Assembly (NCBI GenBank): GCA_945890595.1 | Contig: CAMDCQ010000004.1 | Coordinates: 1-31,180 of the forward strand | Direction of reading: 5' to 3' | DNA: 31,180 nt | Source of the DNA: Chitinophaga pinensis | GTDB lineage: Bacteria > Bacteroidota > Bacteroidia > NS11-12g > UBA9320 | Part shown: positions 15,927 through 24,079 of the stretch, piece by piece | How the letters are laid out: every line of letters begins with the position of its first letter | Position numbering within the stretch: the stretch's first letter is position 1 | Position numbers and translations under genes: made by a program | The notes under the pieces: model-generated | Told to the model about the DNA's origin: nothing | Databases searched by the model: none | Seen by the model: the letters and a program-made list of their open reading frames with translations, nothing else

Positions 15927-17543
15927 ATGCCAAAAAACATTACCCTATTTTGCTTCTTTGCCCTATTCGCATCCACATCATTTGCTCAAACTCTTCAAGA
16001 TAACTTTGAGGGAACTGGAAATGTTAACACCTGGTTTGGAGATGATTGCACCATAAATACTACTTTTACAAATCCTTTTCCTTCAGGAATTAATACCTCC
16101 GCTACTGTTTTAAAATACGATGATCAAGGTGGGTTATTTGCCAATGTTAGACTGGATGCGAGTAAAAATTTCAACATGAATTCTCATGCACGTTTCTCGT
16201 TTAAACTCTACGTACCTTCAAACGGAATAAGTGGCAATCAAACCAATCAAGTATCGCTCAAATTACAAAATGGGCAGCTAGCAAGTCCTTGGGCTACTCA
16301 GTGTGAAATCATAAAAACCGTGAAGCTAAACCAATGGCAGGAGATCACATTTGATTTCAGCACCGATAACTATATAAATCTTGATGGCAATTCTCCCTCC
16401 CCTACCAAACGTGTGGATTTTAACCGAGTAGTAATTCAACTCAATGGAGAAAATAACAACAATAAAGTAGTAGCATATATGGATGACTTCTTTCATCAAG
16501 ACACCCTAATGACAGCCACCGTTTTTACTAAATTAGTGTGGTCAGATGAGTTTGATGTAAATGGATCTGTGGATGACACCAAATGGTTTCACCAAACCAA
16601 ATTACCTGCAGGAGGTAGTTGGTACAACGGAGAAATCCAACATTATACCAATCAAGACTCTAATGCCTATGTAAGCGACGGAATGCTTCACCTTGTTGCG
16701 CGTAAAGAATCCTTTACAGACCAGGGTGTCACTAAAACTCATACCTCAGCTCGATTAAATTCAAAGTTTGTTTTCACCTACGGGAGGGTAGAAGTACGAG
16801 CAAAGCTACTTGCTGGCGCTGGTACGTGGCCAGCTATTTGGACGCTTGGACAAAATATCGCCGAAAAAGGCGCCTACTGGGAACAACAAGGCTATGGCAA
16901 AGTGGGCTGGCCTGCTTGTGGCGAAATTGATATTATGGAACATTGGGGAAACAATCAAAACTATATTTCAAGTGCTACACACACTCCTTCTAGCTATGGG
17001 AATACGGTGAATGTAGGCGGTCAAGTAATACCAACGGCCTCTACCGAATTTCATATTTATGCCCTAGAATGGACCAAGGATAAACTCGTATTTAGCGTAG
17101 ACAGCGTAGTGCATTTTGTATATAACCCGGATGTTAAAAACCCCAGTTCTTGGCCCTATACAGATCCTCAATATATTTTATTAAATATCGCGATACAATC
17201 TAGTATATCATCCAATTTCACCAGAGGGTCTATGGATATAGATTATGTACGCGTTTATGAAGAAGGCACCAATTCGATAGAACATAAACTGGCTAATCGC
17301 ACTCCGTTTTTCTATCCAAATCCAGTACTCAACGAACTCACTATAACGCTTAATCAGGCTACCGAACAACAGGTAGCGATAAACGTATACAGCTTAGATG
17401 GCAGATTAATAAGTACTGAAAAGGTATATGCCACCGAAAACAAACTTGCGATACATGGATTAGATAAGCTAGCCAGCGGAATGTACATGGCCGATTTTGC
17501 CATTGATAACCAGATGTATAATTTTAAATTCATCAAGCAGTAA
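15927..17543 (+). CDS. Secreted GH16 beta-glucanase (laminarinase-like) with T9SS type A domain
   Basis: GH16 enzymes cut beta-1,3/1,4-glucans or galactans with retention. The 538 residues comprise a signal peptide (MPKNITLFCFFALFASTSFA), an N-terminal beta-sandwich resembling a carbohydrate-binding module (about 21-195), and the GH16 domain (about 201-446). The catalytic motif is GEIDIMEHWG at 332-341 (nucleophile E333, D335, acid/base E338); GTWPAIWTLG near 299 and WYNGEIQHYT near 232 suit the laminarinase branch. A T9SS type A sorting domain starts at FFYPNPVLNELTI (about 461) and ends NFKFIKQ. Substrate preference is inferred. No susC/susD pair or other glycan enzyme is adjacent, so this is not a typical polysaccharide utilisation locus. 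Confidence 0.93.
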   Translation: MPKNITLFCFFALFASTSFAQTLQDNFEGTGNVNTWFGDDCTINTTFTNPFPSGINTSATVLKYDDQGGLFANVRLDASKNFNMNSHARFSFKLYVPSNGISGNQTNQVSLKLQNGQLASPWATQCEIIKTVKLNQWQEITFDFSTDNYINLDGNSPSPTKRVDFNRVVIQLNGENNNNKVVAYMDDFFHQDTLMTATVFTKLVWSDEFDVNGSVDDTKWFHQTKLPAGGSWYNGEIQHYTNQDSNAYVSDGMLHLVARKESFTDQGVTKTHTSARLNSKFVFTYGRVEVRAKLLAGAGTWPAIWTLGQNIAEKGAYWEQQGYGKVGWPACGEIDIMEHWGNNQNYISSATHTPSSYGNTVNVGGQVIPTASTEFHIYALEWTKDKLVFSVDSVVHFVYNPDVKNPSSWPYTDPQYILLNIAIQSSISSNFTRGSMDIDYVRVYEEGTNSIEHKLANRTPFFYPNPVLNELTITLNQATEQQVAINVYSLDGRLISTEKVYATENKLAIHGLDKLASGMYMADFAIDNQMYNFKFIKQ

Positions 17544-17573
17544 GAATATTGAATAGACTAACTAATTAGTGAG

Positions 17574-17601
17574 ACAAGGGCGGAATATTTCCGTCCTTTG
17601 T
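17574..17601 (+). terminator. Probable terminator of the GH16 gene
   Basis: ACAAGGGCGGAA (17574-17585) pairs with TTCCGTCCTTTGT (17589-17601) as a 12-bp stem with one bulged base and one G-U pair around a three-base loop. Only a weak T-rich tail follows. It lies 30 bases after the GH16 stop. Confidence 0.65.
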
Positions 17602-17653
17602 TGTTAAATACCTTTCATAGAAACCTGAGTGCATCTCAATTGCCTTTAGGCAG

Positions 17654-17683
17654 TTAGACGTTCCAATTAATTTCCTATTTTCG
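17654..17683 (+). promoter_or_regulatory. Putative promoter of the beta-propeller T9SS gene (TTA-N19-TATTTTCG)
   Basis: TTA at 17654-17656 and TATTTTCG at 17676-17683 are 19 bases apart. The inferred start point is about 12 bases before the ATG at 17702. It uses the same TTCG form of the -7 box as two other promoters in the window. Confidence 0.45.
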
Positions 17684-17701
17684 TAGTTCTTATAAATTAT
17701 T

Positions 17702-20700
17702 ATGCGTTCTAAAAACAGCCTCCTTTCCATTAGTATCATCCTATTTGCAAGTATATCTGCATTTGCACAGCAAGCAGTTTCTTACCAAGAAATGATGGAT
17801 GACAATTCCTATAATTTTTATGAGGTGGTAGATGCTGCCAACGCATACTTTGACGCCAACGGAAGGATAAAAGGAAGCGGTTGGAAAAATTTTGAACGAT
17901 GGAAAGCTGAAAACGAAAGTAAGTTTTATCCCTCTGGAGATAGGTCAAACGTAGATTTTTATGGGGTAACTAAAACCTATACCGAAATTGCAAGCCAAGC
18001 ACACAATCTTAAAACCAAAGCATCATTTACAGATGGCTGGGTAGAATTAGGCCCATGGAGCGCCAACAACATAACCTCTCATTACTCACCAGGCATTGGA
18101 CGTGTGCAAGATTTTTGGGTAAACCCTACCAATACCAACCAAATGTATATTGCAAGCAGTACTGGAGGATTTTGGAAATCAACTAACGGAGGAAATACCT
18201 GGCAAAACACTACCGATTTTCTACCCGCAGCAGGTGTTTTCACCTTTGATGTAAACCCAAATAACACCAATGAAATCCTAATTGCAGTGTGCCAAGGTGG
18301 ATTTTTGTACACCCACGGTATATATAGAAGCACTGACGCTGGAGCCACTTGGACCGTCTCTAACTTTGGGCCTGCTAACTTAGGCTGGGGAGGACTTGGA
18401 TCTAATGTTAGAATCACCAAATTACGGTATCATCCTACGGTTGCCAATCAGGTATTTGTCGGGACTTCACTTGGATTATTTGTTTCTACAGACAATCTTG
18501 ACACTTGGCAATCTAAGTTTGGAGGTAATGCGACAGATGTAGCTTTTCATCCTACCAATACCGACATCGTTTATGTATACAACAACGCGGGAGCAGATCG
18601 AAATTTACTAAAAATATCAACCAACGGGGGAGTCACTTTTGGCAATGCAGGAAGCTTTCCTAACAATAGTAATTCACGAATTTATATTTCTACTTCTCCA
18701 GCAGAACCCAACCACGTATATGCAGCTTCTACCAATAACGTGTACAAATCTACCAACCAAGGAAATTCGTTTGTTGCTTTGAGTAATCCGGATGAAACTT
18801 GCTTTGCATTTTCGGTTTCTGATCTGAACGTAAATAATATGATTTATGGCTATGTAGACCTTCAAGCGTCTACTGATGGGGGAAACACCTTTACGCGGAC
18901 AACATCATGGTATGATCAGAATAGTGCTTACATACACGCTGATATGCAAATCGCAAATTGTATAAATGGCGTATTTTACGTAGCCACCGATGGGTATTTT
19001 GCAAAAAGTACAGACAATGGCTTCACATGGACAAAGCTCAATGATGGAACCGGAATACGCGATTTTTACGCCGTGGGCACGAGCCAAGGAGATTACAGCG
19101 TGCACATGGCAGGCTCTCAAGATAACGGAACGAGTATTTTGAATAAAGATGGCTGGCTCGAATGGAACGGAGGAGACGGAATGGAAGCATTGGTTCATCC
19201 CCTTAATCAAAACTGGATGTTAGGAAGTTGGCAATTTGGTACGCGAAGTTACACGCGCGATGGAGGCCAATCTAGAAACGGAACTGAGAACCCAGAAGGA
19301 GGAAGTAGCAATGCATACTGGGAAGCGCCTTTCTTGATTAATCCGCTAAATCAAATGCAAGTACTTCATTTTGCAGATACTATCTATCAAGGAGATAAAT
19401 TTGGCACAGAATGGAGTTATAAAACAAACCCAGGCATTGACATTTTGTATGATGCTTCTATTGCAGAAACAGATTCTAATGTTATTGCAGTTGCCCGCGG
19501 AAGTTCCATAAGGCTTACCACAAATGGAGGAACTACTTGGCAAAATATAAGTTCGGGCTTACCTGGATATTCCATTACCGACATCGCTTTCGATCCTAAA
19601 AATGCAAATACAATGGTTGTAACTTTTAATCGCTACCAAGATGATGGTAAGAAAATTTATATCTCATTTGACCAAGGAAGTAGCTGGCAAAATATTACGT
19701 ATAACCTAAACAACATGCCACTGCTTACCGTCGCTCTGGACCACAGCGACTCATCCTACATTTATGTGGGTGGAGAAATAGGCATTTACTATAAAAGTAT
19801 AAACGGAACCGAATGGACTCTTTATAACAATAATTTGCCTAACGCTTGCGTAAAAGACCTCGAAATACACTACGGAAGTAATCGATTAAGAGCAGCCACT
19901 TATGGCAGAGGTTTATGGGAATATACACTGGTAGGCAGAAATGATTATCCAGCTATTACACACACTTCTATTACCTCTATACCCGATGACGTTACTCCTA
20001 AAAAAGGAGTAGACCAATACGTACATGCAACCATAGCATATACCGGCACACTTGCAGAGGTGAAAGCACTTTGGTCTTTGAATGACCAATCACTTACCAA
20101 CGAAATTACCATGACCAACATAGGTGGTAATAACTGGAAGAGTGCAACTCCTATCGGCAGAAAAGAATTAGGGGACATGTTGTACTTTAAAGTAATTGCT
20201 ACATCTAGCCTTGGACAAAAATCAGAAACCTATACCTTTAATTACAAAGTACATGAGTTTATTTATTGTGATGCCATAGGATCAGAGGGAACAGGTTCAG
20301 ATTACATCAAAGCGGTTAACTTAAACGGTGCTACCCATACAAGTGGACAAGATTATTATGGCGACTTCACCAGTACTCGCTTTGAATTGAGCGATAATAT
20401 CGCACACGAATTGGAAGTAGTGATGCAGTATAATTGGGATAGTGATTCTGTAACGGCTTGGATAGACTATAATGGAGATGCGTCATTCACTAATGACGAG
20501 CAACTTATATTTACCGAGTTAGCTAATTTTAAAGCTACCGCAACTATACAAGCGCCTCAAGATGTAAATTTAGATACTGATTTACGAATGAGAATACGTA
20601 GTCAGTATTACTCAGATTATATGGATCCTTGTGGTGACAAATATGGCGAAGTAGAAGATTATACCGTTAAATTTATTCATTCTACTATTGATATTAAGGA

Positions 20701-20944
20701 TGTTTCAACGCTAGATGCGTTTATTTCTCCTAACCCAAGTACCGATCGCTTCAACGTATCGTTAGCTAAAAAGAGTGTATTCCTGCAAGTGGAAGTAATT
20801 GACATTACTGGAAAAACAGTGTTACGTGAACGCAGAGAAAATGTGAGCGATGTAGAAATTAAACATTCGCTTGCCAGTGGAACGTACATTGCCATAATCC
20901 AAACAGATAATGGTCAATCGCAGTTAAAACTAGTTGTAAAATAA
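17702..20944 (+). CDS. Secreted BNR/Asp-box beta-propeller protein with GEVED and T9SS type A domains
   Basis: The 1080-residue exoprotein starts with a signal peptide (cleavage near FAQ, residue 23). An N-terminal region with GSGWKNFERW (58-67) precedes a VPS10/sortilin-like propeller (about 110-745). Its Asp-box motifs include STNGGNTW (160), STDAGATW (210), STDGGNTF (390), STDNGFTW (436), TTNGGTTW (606) and SFDQGSSW (655). A beta-sandwich follows at about 760-850. A GEVED domain (about 855-992) contains AWIDYNGDASF and GEVEDYTV. The T9SS type A sorting domain begins at ISPNPSTDRFNV (about 1008) and ends LKLVVK. The family is common in Bacteroidota, but substrate and activity are unknown; surface binding or adhesion is inference. 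It has its own promoter and is convergent with kmo. Confidence 0.92.
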   Translation: MRSKNSLLSISIILFASISAFAQQAVSYQEMMDDNSYNFYEVVDAANAYFDANGRIKGSGWKNFERWKAENESKFYPSGDRSNVDFYGVTKTYTEIASQAHNLKTKASFTDGWVELGPWSANNITSHYSPGIGRVQDFWVNPTNTNQMYIASSTGGFWKSTNGGNTWQNTTDFLPAAGVFTFDVNPNNTNEILIAVCQGGFLYTHGIYRSTDAGATWTVSNFGPANLGWGGLGSNVRITKLRYHPTVANQVFVGTSLGLFVSTDNLDTWQSKFGGNATDVAFHPTNTDIVYVYNNAGADRNLLKISTNGGVTFGNAGSFPNNSNSRIYISTSPAEPNHVYAASTNNVYKSTNQGNSFVALSNPDETCFAFSVSDLNVNNMIYGYVDLQASTDGGNTFTRTTSWYDQNSAYIHADMQIANCINGVFYVATDGYFAKSTDNGFTWTKLNDGTGIRDFYAVGTSQGDYSVHMAGSQDNGTSILNKDGWLEWNGGDGMEALVHPLNQNWMLGSWQFGTRSYTRDGGQSRNGTENPEGGSSNAYWEAPFLINPLNQMQVLHFADTIYQGDKFGTEWSYKTNPGIDILYDASIAETDSNVIAVARGSSIRLTTNGGTTWQNISSGLPGYSITDIAFDPKNANTMVVTFNRYQDDGKKIYISFDQGSSWQNITYNLNNMPLLTVALDHSDSSYIYVGGEIGIYYKSINGTEWTLYNNNLPNACVKDLEIHYGSNRLRAATYGRGLWEYTLVGRNDYPAITHTSITSIPDDVTPKKGVDQYVHATIAYTGTLAEVKALWSLNDQSLTNEITMTNIGGNNWKSATPIGRKELGDMLYFKVIATSSLGQKSETYTFNYKVHEFIYCDAIGSEGTGSDYIKAVNLNGATHTSGQDYYGDFTSTRFELSDNIAHELEVVMQYNWDSDSVTAWIDYNGDASFTNDEQLIFTELANFKATATIQAPQDVNLDTDLRMRIRSQYYSDYMDPCGDKYGEVEDYTVKFIHSTIDIKDVSTLDAFISPNPSTDRFNVSLAKKSVFLQVEVIDITGKTVLRERRENVSDVEIKHSLASGTYIAIIQTDNGQSQLKLVVK

Positions 20945-20970
20945 GGGGTAAGAAATGGTTTGAGGCAATC

Positions 20971-22290
20971 TTACGCGAACCACTCTTTAACGAAATTTCG
21001 ATCGGTTATTTTATGTTCTAGTCCCTGCGCAATAAGCTCATAAACTAGTTTAGTGTTACGAGCGCCTTTAGTTTTAGCTTCACTGTAGGGTAGATTACTA
21101 AACGTCACCATTTCGTATTGAGATTGAAATACATCCGGATGCAAATCACATATATCGTGTTCTACTTTTTTGTAATGTAAAAAGTCTTTATCTCCTACTA
21201 AATCACGCATTTCAATAAAGTTTTGAAGCGCTAAATCGGCAATTGCATCTGCATTGGGTTTTCTACGCACTTGATAGGCTTGCATCGCCGTTTCCCAATC
21301 GCCAAATTCTTCTAAACACTCGTCCAATACCACACAATCTTCAAATGCACAATTCATACCTTGACCATAAAAGGGCACAATAGCATGACATGCATCCCCT
21401 ATCAACGTAGCTTTATTAATATTCCATGGGTAACACTTTACGGTAACTAAGCTACCCACCGGATTCGATTTAAAGTCTTCTAATAAAGTTGGCATTAGCT
21501 TCATCGCATCGTTAAAATACGTCGACATAAACGACAGAATTTCTTCGTCCGTATTAATGTTATCAAAACCAGTTTCACCTTCATAAGGCATAAATATGGT
21601 GCACGTAAATGTTTTGTCTGGATTAGGAAGCGCTATCATCATAAAACTACCCCGTGGCCAAATGTGCAATGAATTCGGATCCATAGCAAAATCACCATCT
21701 TCAGTTGCAGCTATACTCAACTCTTTGTAACCGCTATTGGTATACGACTGTGAATAGTCAAATCTATTGGTACGTTGCATTTTATCGCGAACGGGTGAAA
21801 ATGCACCATCACCGCCGATAACATAATCTGCTTTAACTTCTTGATGAACACCCGTTTCTGTATTCGTAAACCAACAGGTGCCTGTTTCTAAATCTACTTG
21901 AGTACACTTCATATTAAAATGCTGGTGTACATGCTCATATTCATCCGCAAGCTGAAGTAACTGAACGTTAAGATGCGCTCTACTTACTGAATTAATAGCT
22001 TGTCCTTCTGCGCCATACGGCTGATAGGCTAAGTCTCCTTCTTTACTGTGCATCATACGACCCGCCATAGGTATTGCCTTTGCCAGTACCGCAGTGTCCA
22101 AGCCTACTTTATGCAGTGCATTCAAACCGCGTGCGGAGAGTGCTAAATTTATAGACCTACCTGCAGGTATTTTTACGTTACGCATATCGGGTCTGCGCTC
22201 ATATATATTTACTTCATAGCCTCTTTTGGCTAAGTAAACTGCCACTAGCGATCCTGCTAATCCTCCTCCTACAAGTGTAATGCTCTTCAT
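20971..22290 (-). CDS. kmo: Kynurenine 3-monooxygenase
   Basis: KMO is an FAD- and NADPH-dependent hydroxylase that converts L-kynurenine to 3-hydroxykynurenine, in bacteria usually on the way from tryptophan to quinolinate and NAD. From the ATG at 22290 the protein has 439 residues. It shows the FAD dinucleotide site GGGLAGSLVAVYLAKRGYEV near 8, the KIPAGRSINLALSARG segment, YVIGGDGAFSPVR mid-protein and the FAD motif GDACHAIVPFYGQGMNCAFED. An in-frame TTG at 22305 would add five residues, but it lies within the predicted -7 box, so it would not be in the transcript. No kynureninase or 3-hydroxyanthranilate dioxygenase gene is in the window. It is divergent from the lipid kinase gene. Confidence 0.94.
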   Translation of the reverse strand: MKSITLVGGGLAGSLVAVYLAKRGYEVNIYERRPDMRNVKIPAGRSINLALSARGLNALHKVGLDTAVLAKAIPMAGRMMHSKEGDLAYQPYGAEGQAINSVSRAHLNVQLLQLADEYEHVHQHFNMKCTQVDLETGTCWFTNTETGVHQEVKADYVIGGDGAFSPVRDKMQRTNRFDYSQSYTNSGYKELSIAATEDGDFAMDPNSLHIWPRGSFMMIALPNPDKTFTCTIFMPYEGETGFDNINTDEEILSFMSTYFNDAMKLMPTLLEDFKSNPVGSLVTVKCYPWNINKATLIGDACHAIVPFYGQGMNCAFEDCVVLDECLEEFGDWETAMQAYQVRRKPNADAIADLALQNFIEMRDLVGDKDFLHYKKVEHDICDLHPDVFQSQYEMVTFSNLPYSEAKTKGARNTKLVYELIAQGLEHKITDRNFVKEWFA

Positions 22291-22302
22291 GGTTTGTGCG
22301 GT

Positions 22303-22310
22303 CAAAGTTA
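22303..22310 (-). promoter_or_regulatory. Putative -7 element of kmo
   Basis: The minus strand reads TAACTTTG, an exact TANNTTTG match, ending 12 bases before the kmo ATG at 22290. It overlaps the alternative TTG start and so decides for the ATG. The -33 region is not clear. Confidence 0.5.
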
Positions 22311-22358
22311 CGTATACAAGTTTTTTAAGTGATATTTGTTTTAATATAAATAATTATT

Positions 22359-23225
22359 TTGACGCATTCAGCCATTTTAATTTTGTTTAATCCCGCTGCA
22401 CGTGGAGGAAAGTCACATCTAAAATTAAAAGCATACACCCATTATTTGACCTCACAAAAGCTAGCATTTACCCTCTACGAAACCAATGGAACGAGCGATG
22501 CCGAGGACTTGGCATTGCGATTTCACGAAAACAACTATACTGCTGTAAGTATTATTGGCGGTGATGGCACGCTTAATCTTGCGCTCAACTGCTTACCTCA
22601 TCTCGACATACCTATCCATCTTATACCTGCTGGTAGCGGTAATGATTTTGCCAAAATGTTAGCCTTAACTCCACAGGATGAACAGGTTTTTGAGAAAATC
22701 AGGTCTTATCAAAAAACCACCAGCATCGATTTATGGAGCTGCAACGGGCGTAAGTTTATCAATGTATTTGGGGTAGGATTTGACGGAGAACTGGCTAAAT
22801 CCATGCACGGAAAAACCTCTTGGATTCCGACAAGTATGAAATATTGGATTGCCATAGCGCGACATGTTTTTTGGTATAGAAGTAAGAACATCACACTCAA
22901 TGGTAAACCGTACTCTTCCTTTATGCTATGCGCAGCCAATGGACGCGTTTTTGGCGGTGATTTTAACATTGCGCCACATGCAGATGCGCAAGACGGCTTA
23001 CTAGAATTACTTCACATAAAAAAGGTAAACGTACTGCAGCGGTTGCTTTATCTACCCAAAGTAAAAAAGGGAAAACATCTACATTTAAACGTAGTAAATC
23101 ATACCCAGCAAAACACCATAACCATAGAAGCCAAAAACACGATGGCAGCTCAGCTAGACGGCGAACCTATGCTAGCTTCACGATTTGATATTCGCTTTGA
23201 GCGCAAGGTTAACTTCGTAAGTTGA
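22359..23225 (+). CDS. Diacylglycerol kinase family lipid kinase
   Basis: The 288 residues form a DAGK catalytic-domain protein of the YegS/DgkB/sphingosine-kinase-like type, which phosphorylates a lipid hydroxyl with ATP at the inner membrane face. Motifs are LFNPAARGGKS at the N-terminus (about 9-19), the nucleotide-binding GGDGTLNLA from 67, IPAGSGNDFAKML near 89-101, and FINVFGVGFDGELA near 133-146. The C-terminal beta domain carries DGLLELLHIKKV and ends with QLDGEP. The start is a TTG at 22359, right before the conserved strand. The exact lipid substrate is not determined. It diverges from kmo and converges on the Lgt-family gene four bases later. Confidence 0.9.
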   Translation: MTHSAILILFNPAARGGKSHLKLKAYTHYLTSQKLAFTLYETNGTSDAEDLALRFHENNYTAVSIIGGDGTLNLALNCLPHLDIPIHLIPAGSGNDFAKMLALTPQDEQVFEKIRSYQKTTSIDLWSCNGRKFINVFGVGFDGELAKSMHGKTSWIPTSMKYWIAIARHVFWYRSKNITLNGKPYSSFMLCAANGRVFGGDFNIAPHADAQDGLLELLHIKKVNVLQRLLYLPKVKKGKHLHLNVVNHTQQNTITIEAKNTMAAQLDGEPMLASRFDIRFERKVNFVS

Positions 23226-23229
23226 ATAC

Positions 23230-24036
23230 TTAGATTATCACTTTATCTTTACTCCACCGTCTCCAAACGATGGCACACACCACCAAAATACCCATTGCTA
23301 TAAATTGAGAGTGTGAAAGCACACCTTCTATCACAAAACCGCGTGTATCGTCTCCTCTATACATCTCCACAATGCTCCGACCAACGGCATACATCATTAG
23401 GTATATCAAAAACAACTGACCATCAAATTTCTTTTTATGTTGCCATAGCAGAACGGTAATCAGAATAACCATATTTACCGCTATATCAAACAGTTGTGTG
23501 GGGTATAGAGGAACATTTTTGATAGCAGCCAATGAATCGGGATTAGAAAAAGTAACCCCTACCCAACTGGTACACACTTTACCATGACAGCATCCAGCCA
23601 AAAAGCAGCCCACTCTGCCAAACGAATGCACCACAGGGCCTACTATCGCCAAAATATCTAAAAATGGGCGTACAGGAACTTTCTGTTTTTTAAGCCACCA
23701 CACAATAGTAGGAACCGCAAAAATAAGCGAGCCGTAAAACACAAACCCACCACCAATAGCTCCTTTTATCAAGCTAGGATTGGCAGTAAATTTACCCATA
23801 TCCTCTAAAAAGAAAAACAGCTTACCACCCACAAAAGCAGCTAAAATTACCCAAATAAATAGGCTAGAAAGTGTATCTGAATCAAGCCCAAACCGTTTTG
23901 ACTTTTGCAAGGTGATGTAAAAAGAAACCAAAACACCCAAGGCTATCATAAGCCCATAGCTGTGTAAGGTAAAATGATCTGGCAAAAAGCCTTGAAGAAA
24001 AGAGGGAATGGAAAAGGTAACTAATTCTGGAAACAC
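23230..24036 (-). CDS. Prolipoprotein diacylglyceryl transferase (Lgt) family membrane protein, diverged active site
   Basis: Lgt moves diacylglyceryl from phosphatidylglycerol to the lipobox cysteine of prolipoproteins. The 268 residues have about seven hydrophobic segments and the Lgt framework: LHSYGLM near 24 (Tyr26 of E. coli Lgt), GRVGCFLAGCCHG at 140-152 (Lgt signature), VPLYPTQLFD near 175, and GRSIVEMYRGDD at 219-230. The E. coli Lgt residues H103, N146 and E151 align with Y101, C144 and C149 here; R143, G154, R239 and E243 are retained. That suggests a paralogue rather than the housekeeping enzyme. The start is a GTG at 24036. It is the last gene of a minus-strand run after the CE4 and glycosyltransferase genes, with a 43-base gap. 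Lipid or glycan transfer is a guess. Confidence 0.82.
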   Translation of the reverse strand: MFPELVTFSIPSFLQGFLPDHFTLHSYGLMIALGVLVSFYITLQKSKRFGLDSDTLSSLFIWVILAAFVGGKLFFFLEDMGKFTANPSLIKGAIGGGFVFYGSLIFAVPTIVWWLKKQKVPVRPFLDILAIVGPVVHSFGRVGCFLAGCCHGKVCTSWVGVTFSNPDSLAAIKNVPLYPTQLFDIAVNMVILITVLLWQHKKKFDGQLFLIYLMMYAVGRSIVEMYRGDDTRGFVIEGVLSHSQFIAMGILVVCAIVWRRWSKDKVII

Positions 24037-24079
24037 GTTACAAGTATACGTTTAAATCTAAATTTCTGTCGAGTGGCAT

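Noticed and set aside
18082..18420. Minus-strand ORF of 112 codons inside the beta-propeller gene
   Set aside because: It lies wholly within the well-supported 1080-residue gene and its translation shows no domain.
18150..19690. Repeated TCNACNNANGGNGGNAANACNTGG-like motifs as a CRISPR or DNA repeat
   Set aside because: They encode Asp-box motifs of the propeller, vary at synonymous sites and are unevenly spaced.
20948..20975. Hairpin between the propeller gene and kmo (GTAAGA...TCTTAC) as a bidirectional terminator
   Set aside because: The outer stem is only six pairs around a 15-base loop with no T tract on either side; too weak to list.
22291..22305. TTG at 22305 as the kmo start
   Set aside because: It overlaps the predicted -7 box, and the ATG at 22290 gives the normal N-terminus right before the FAD motif.
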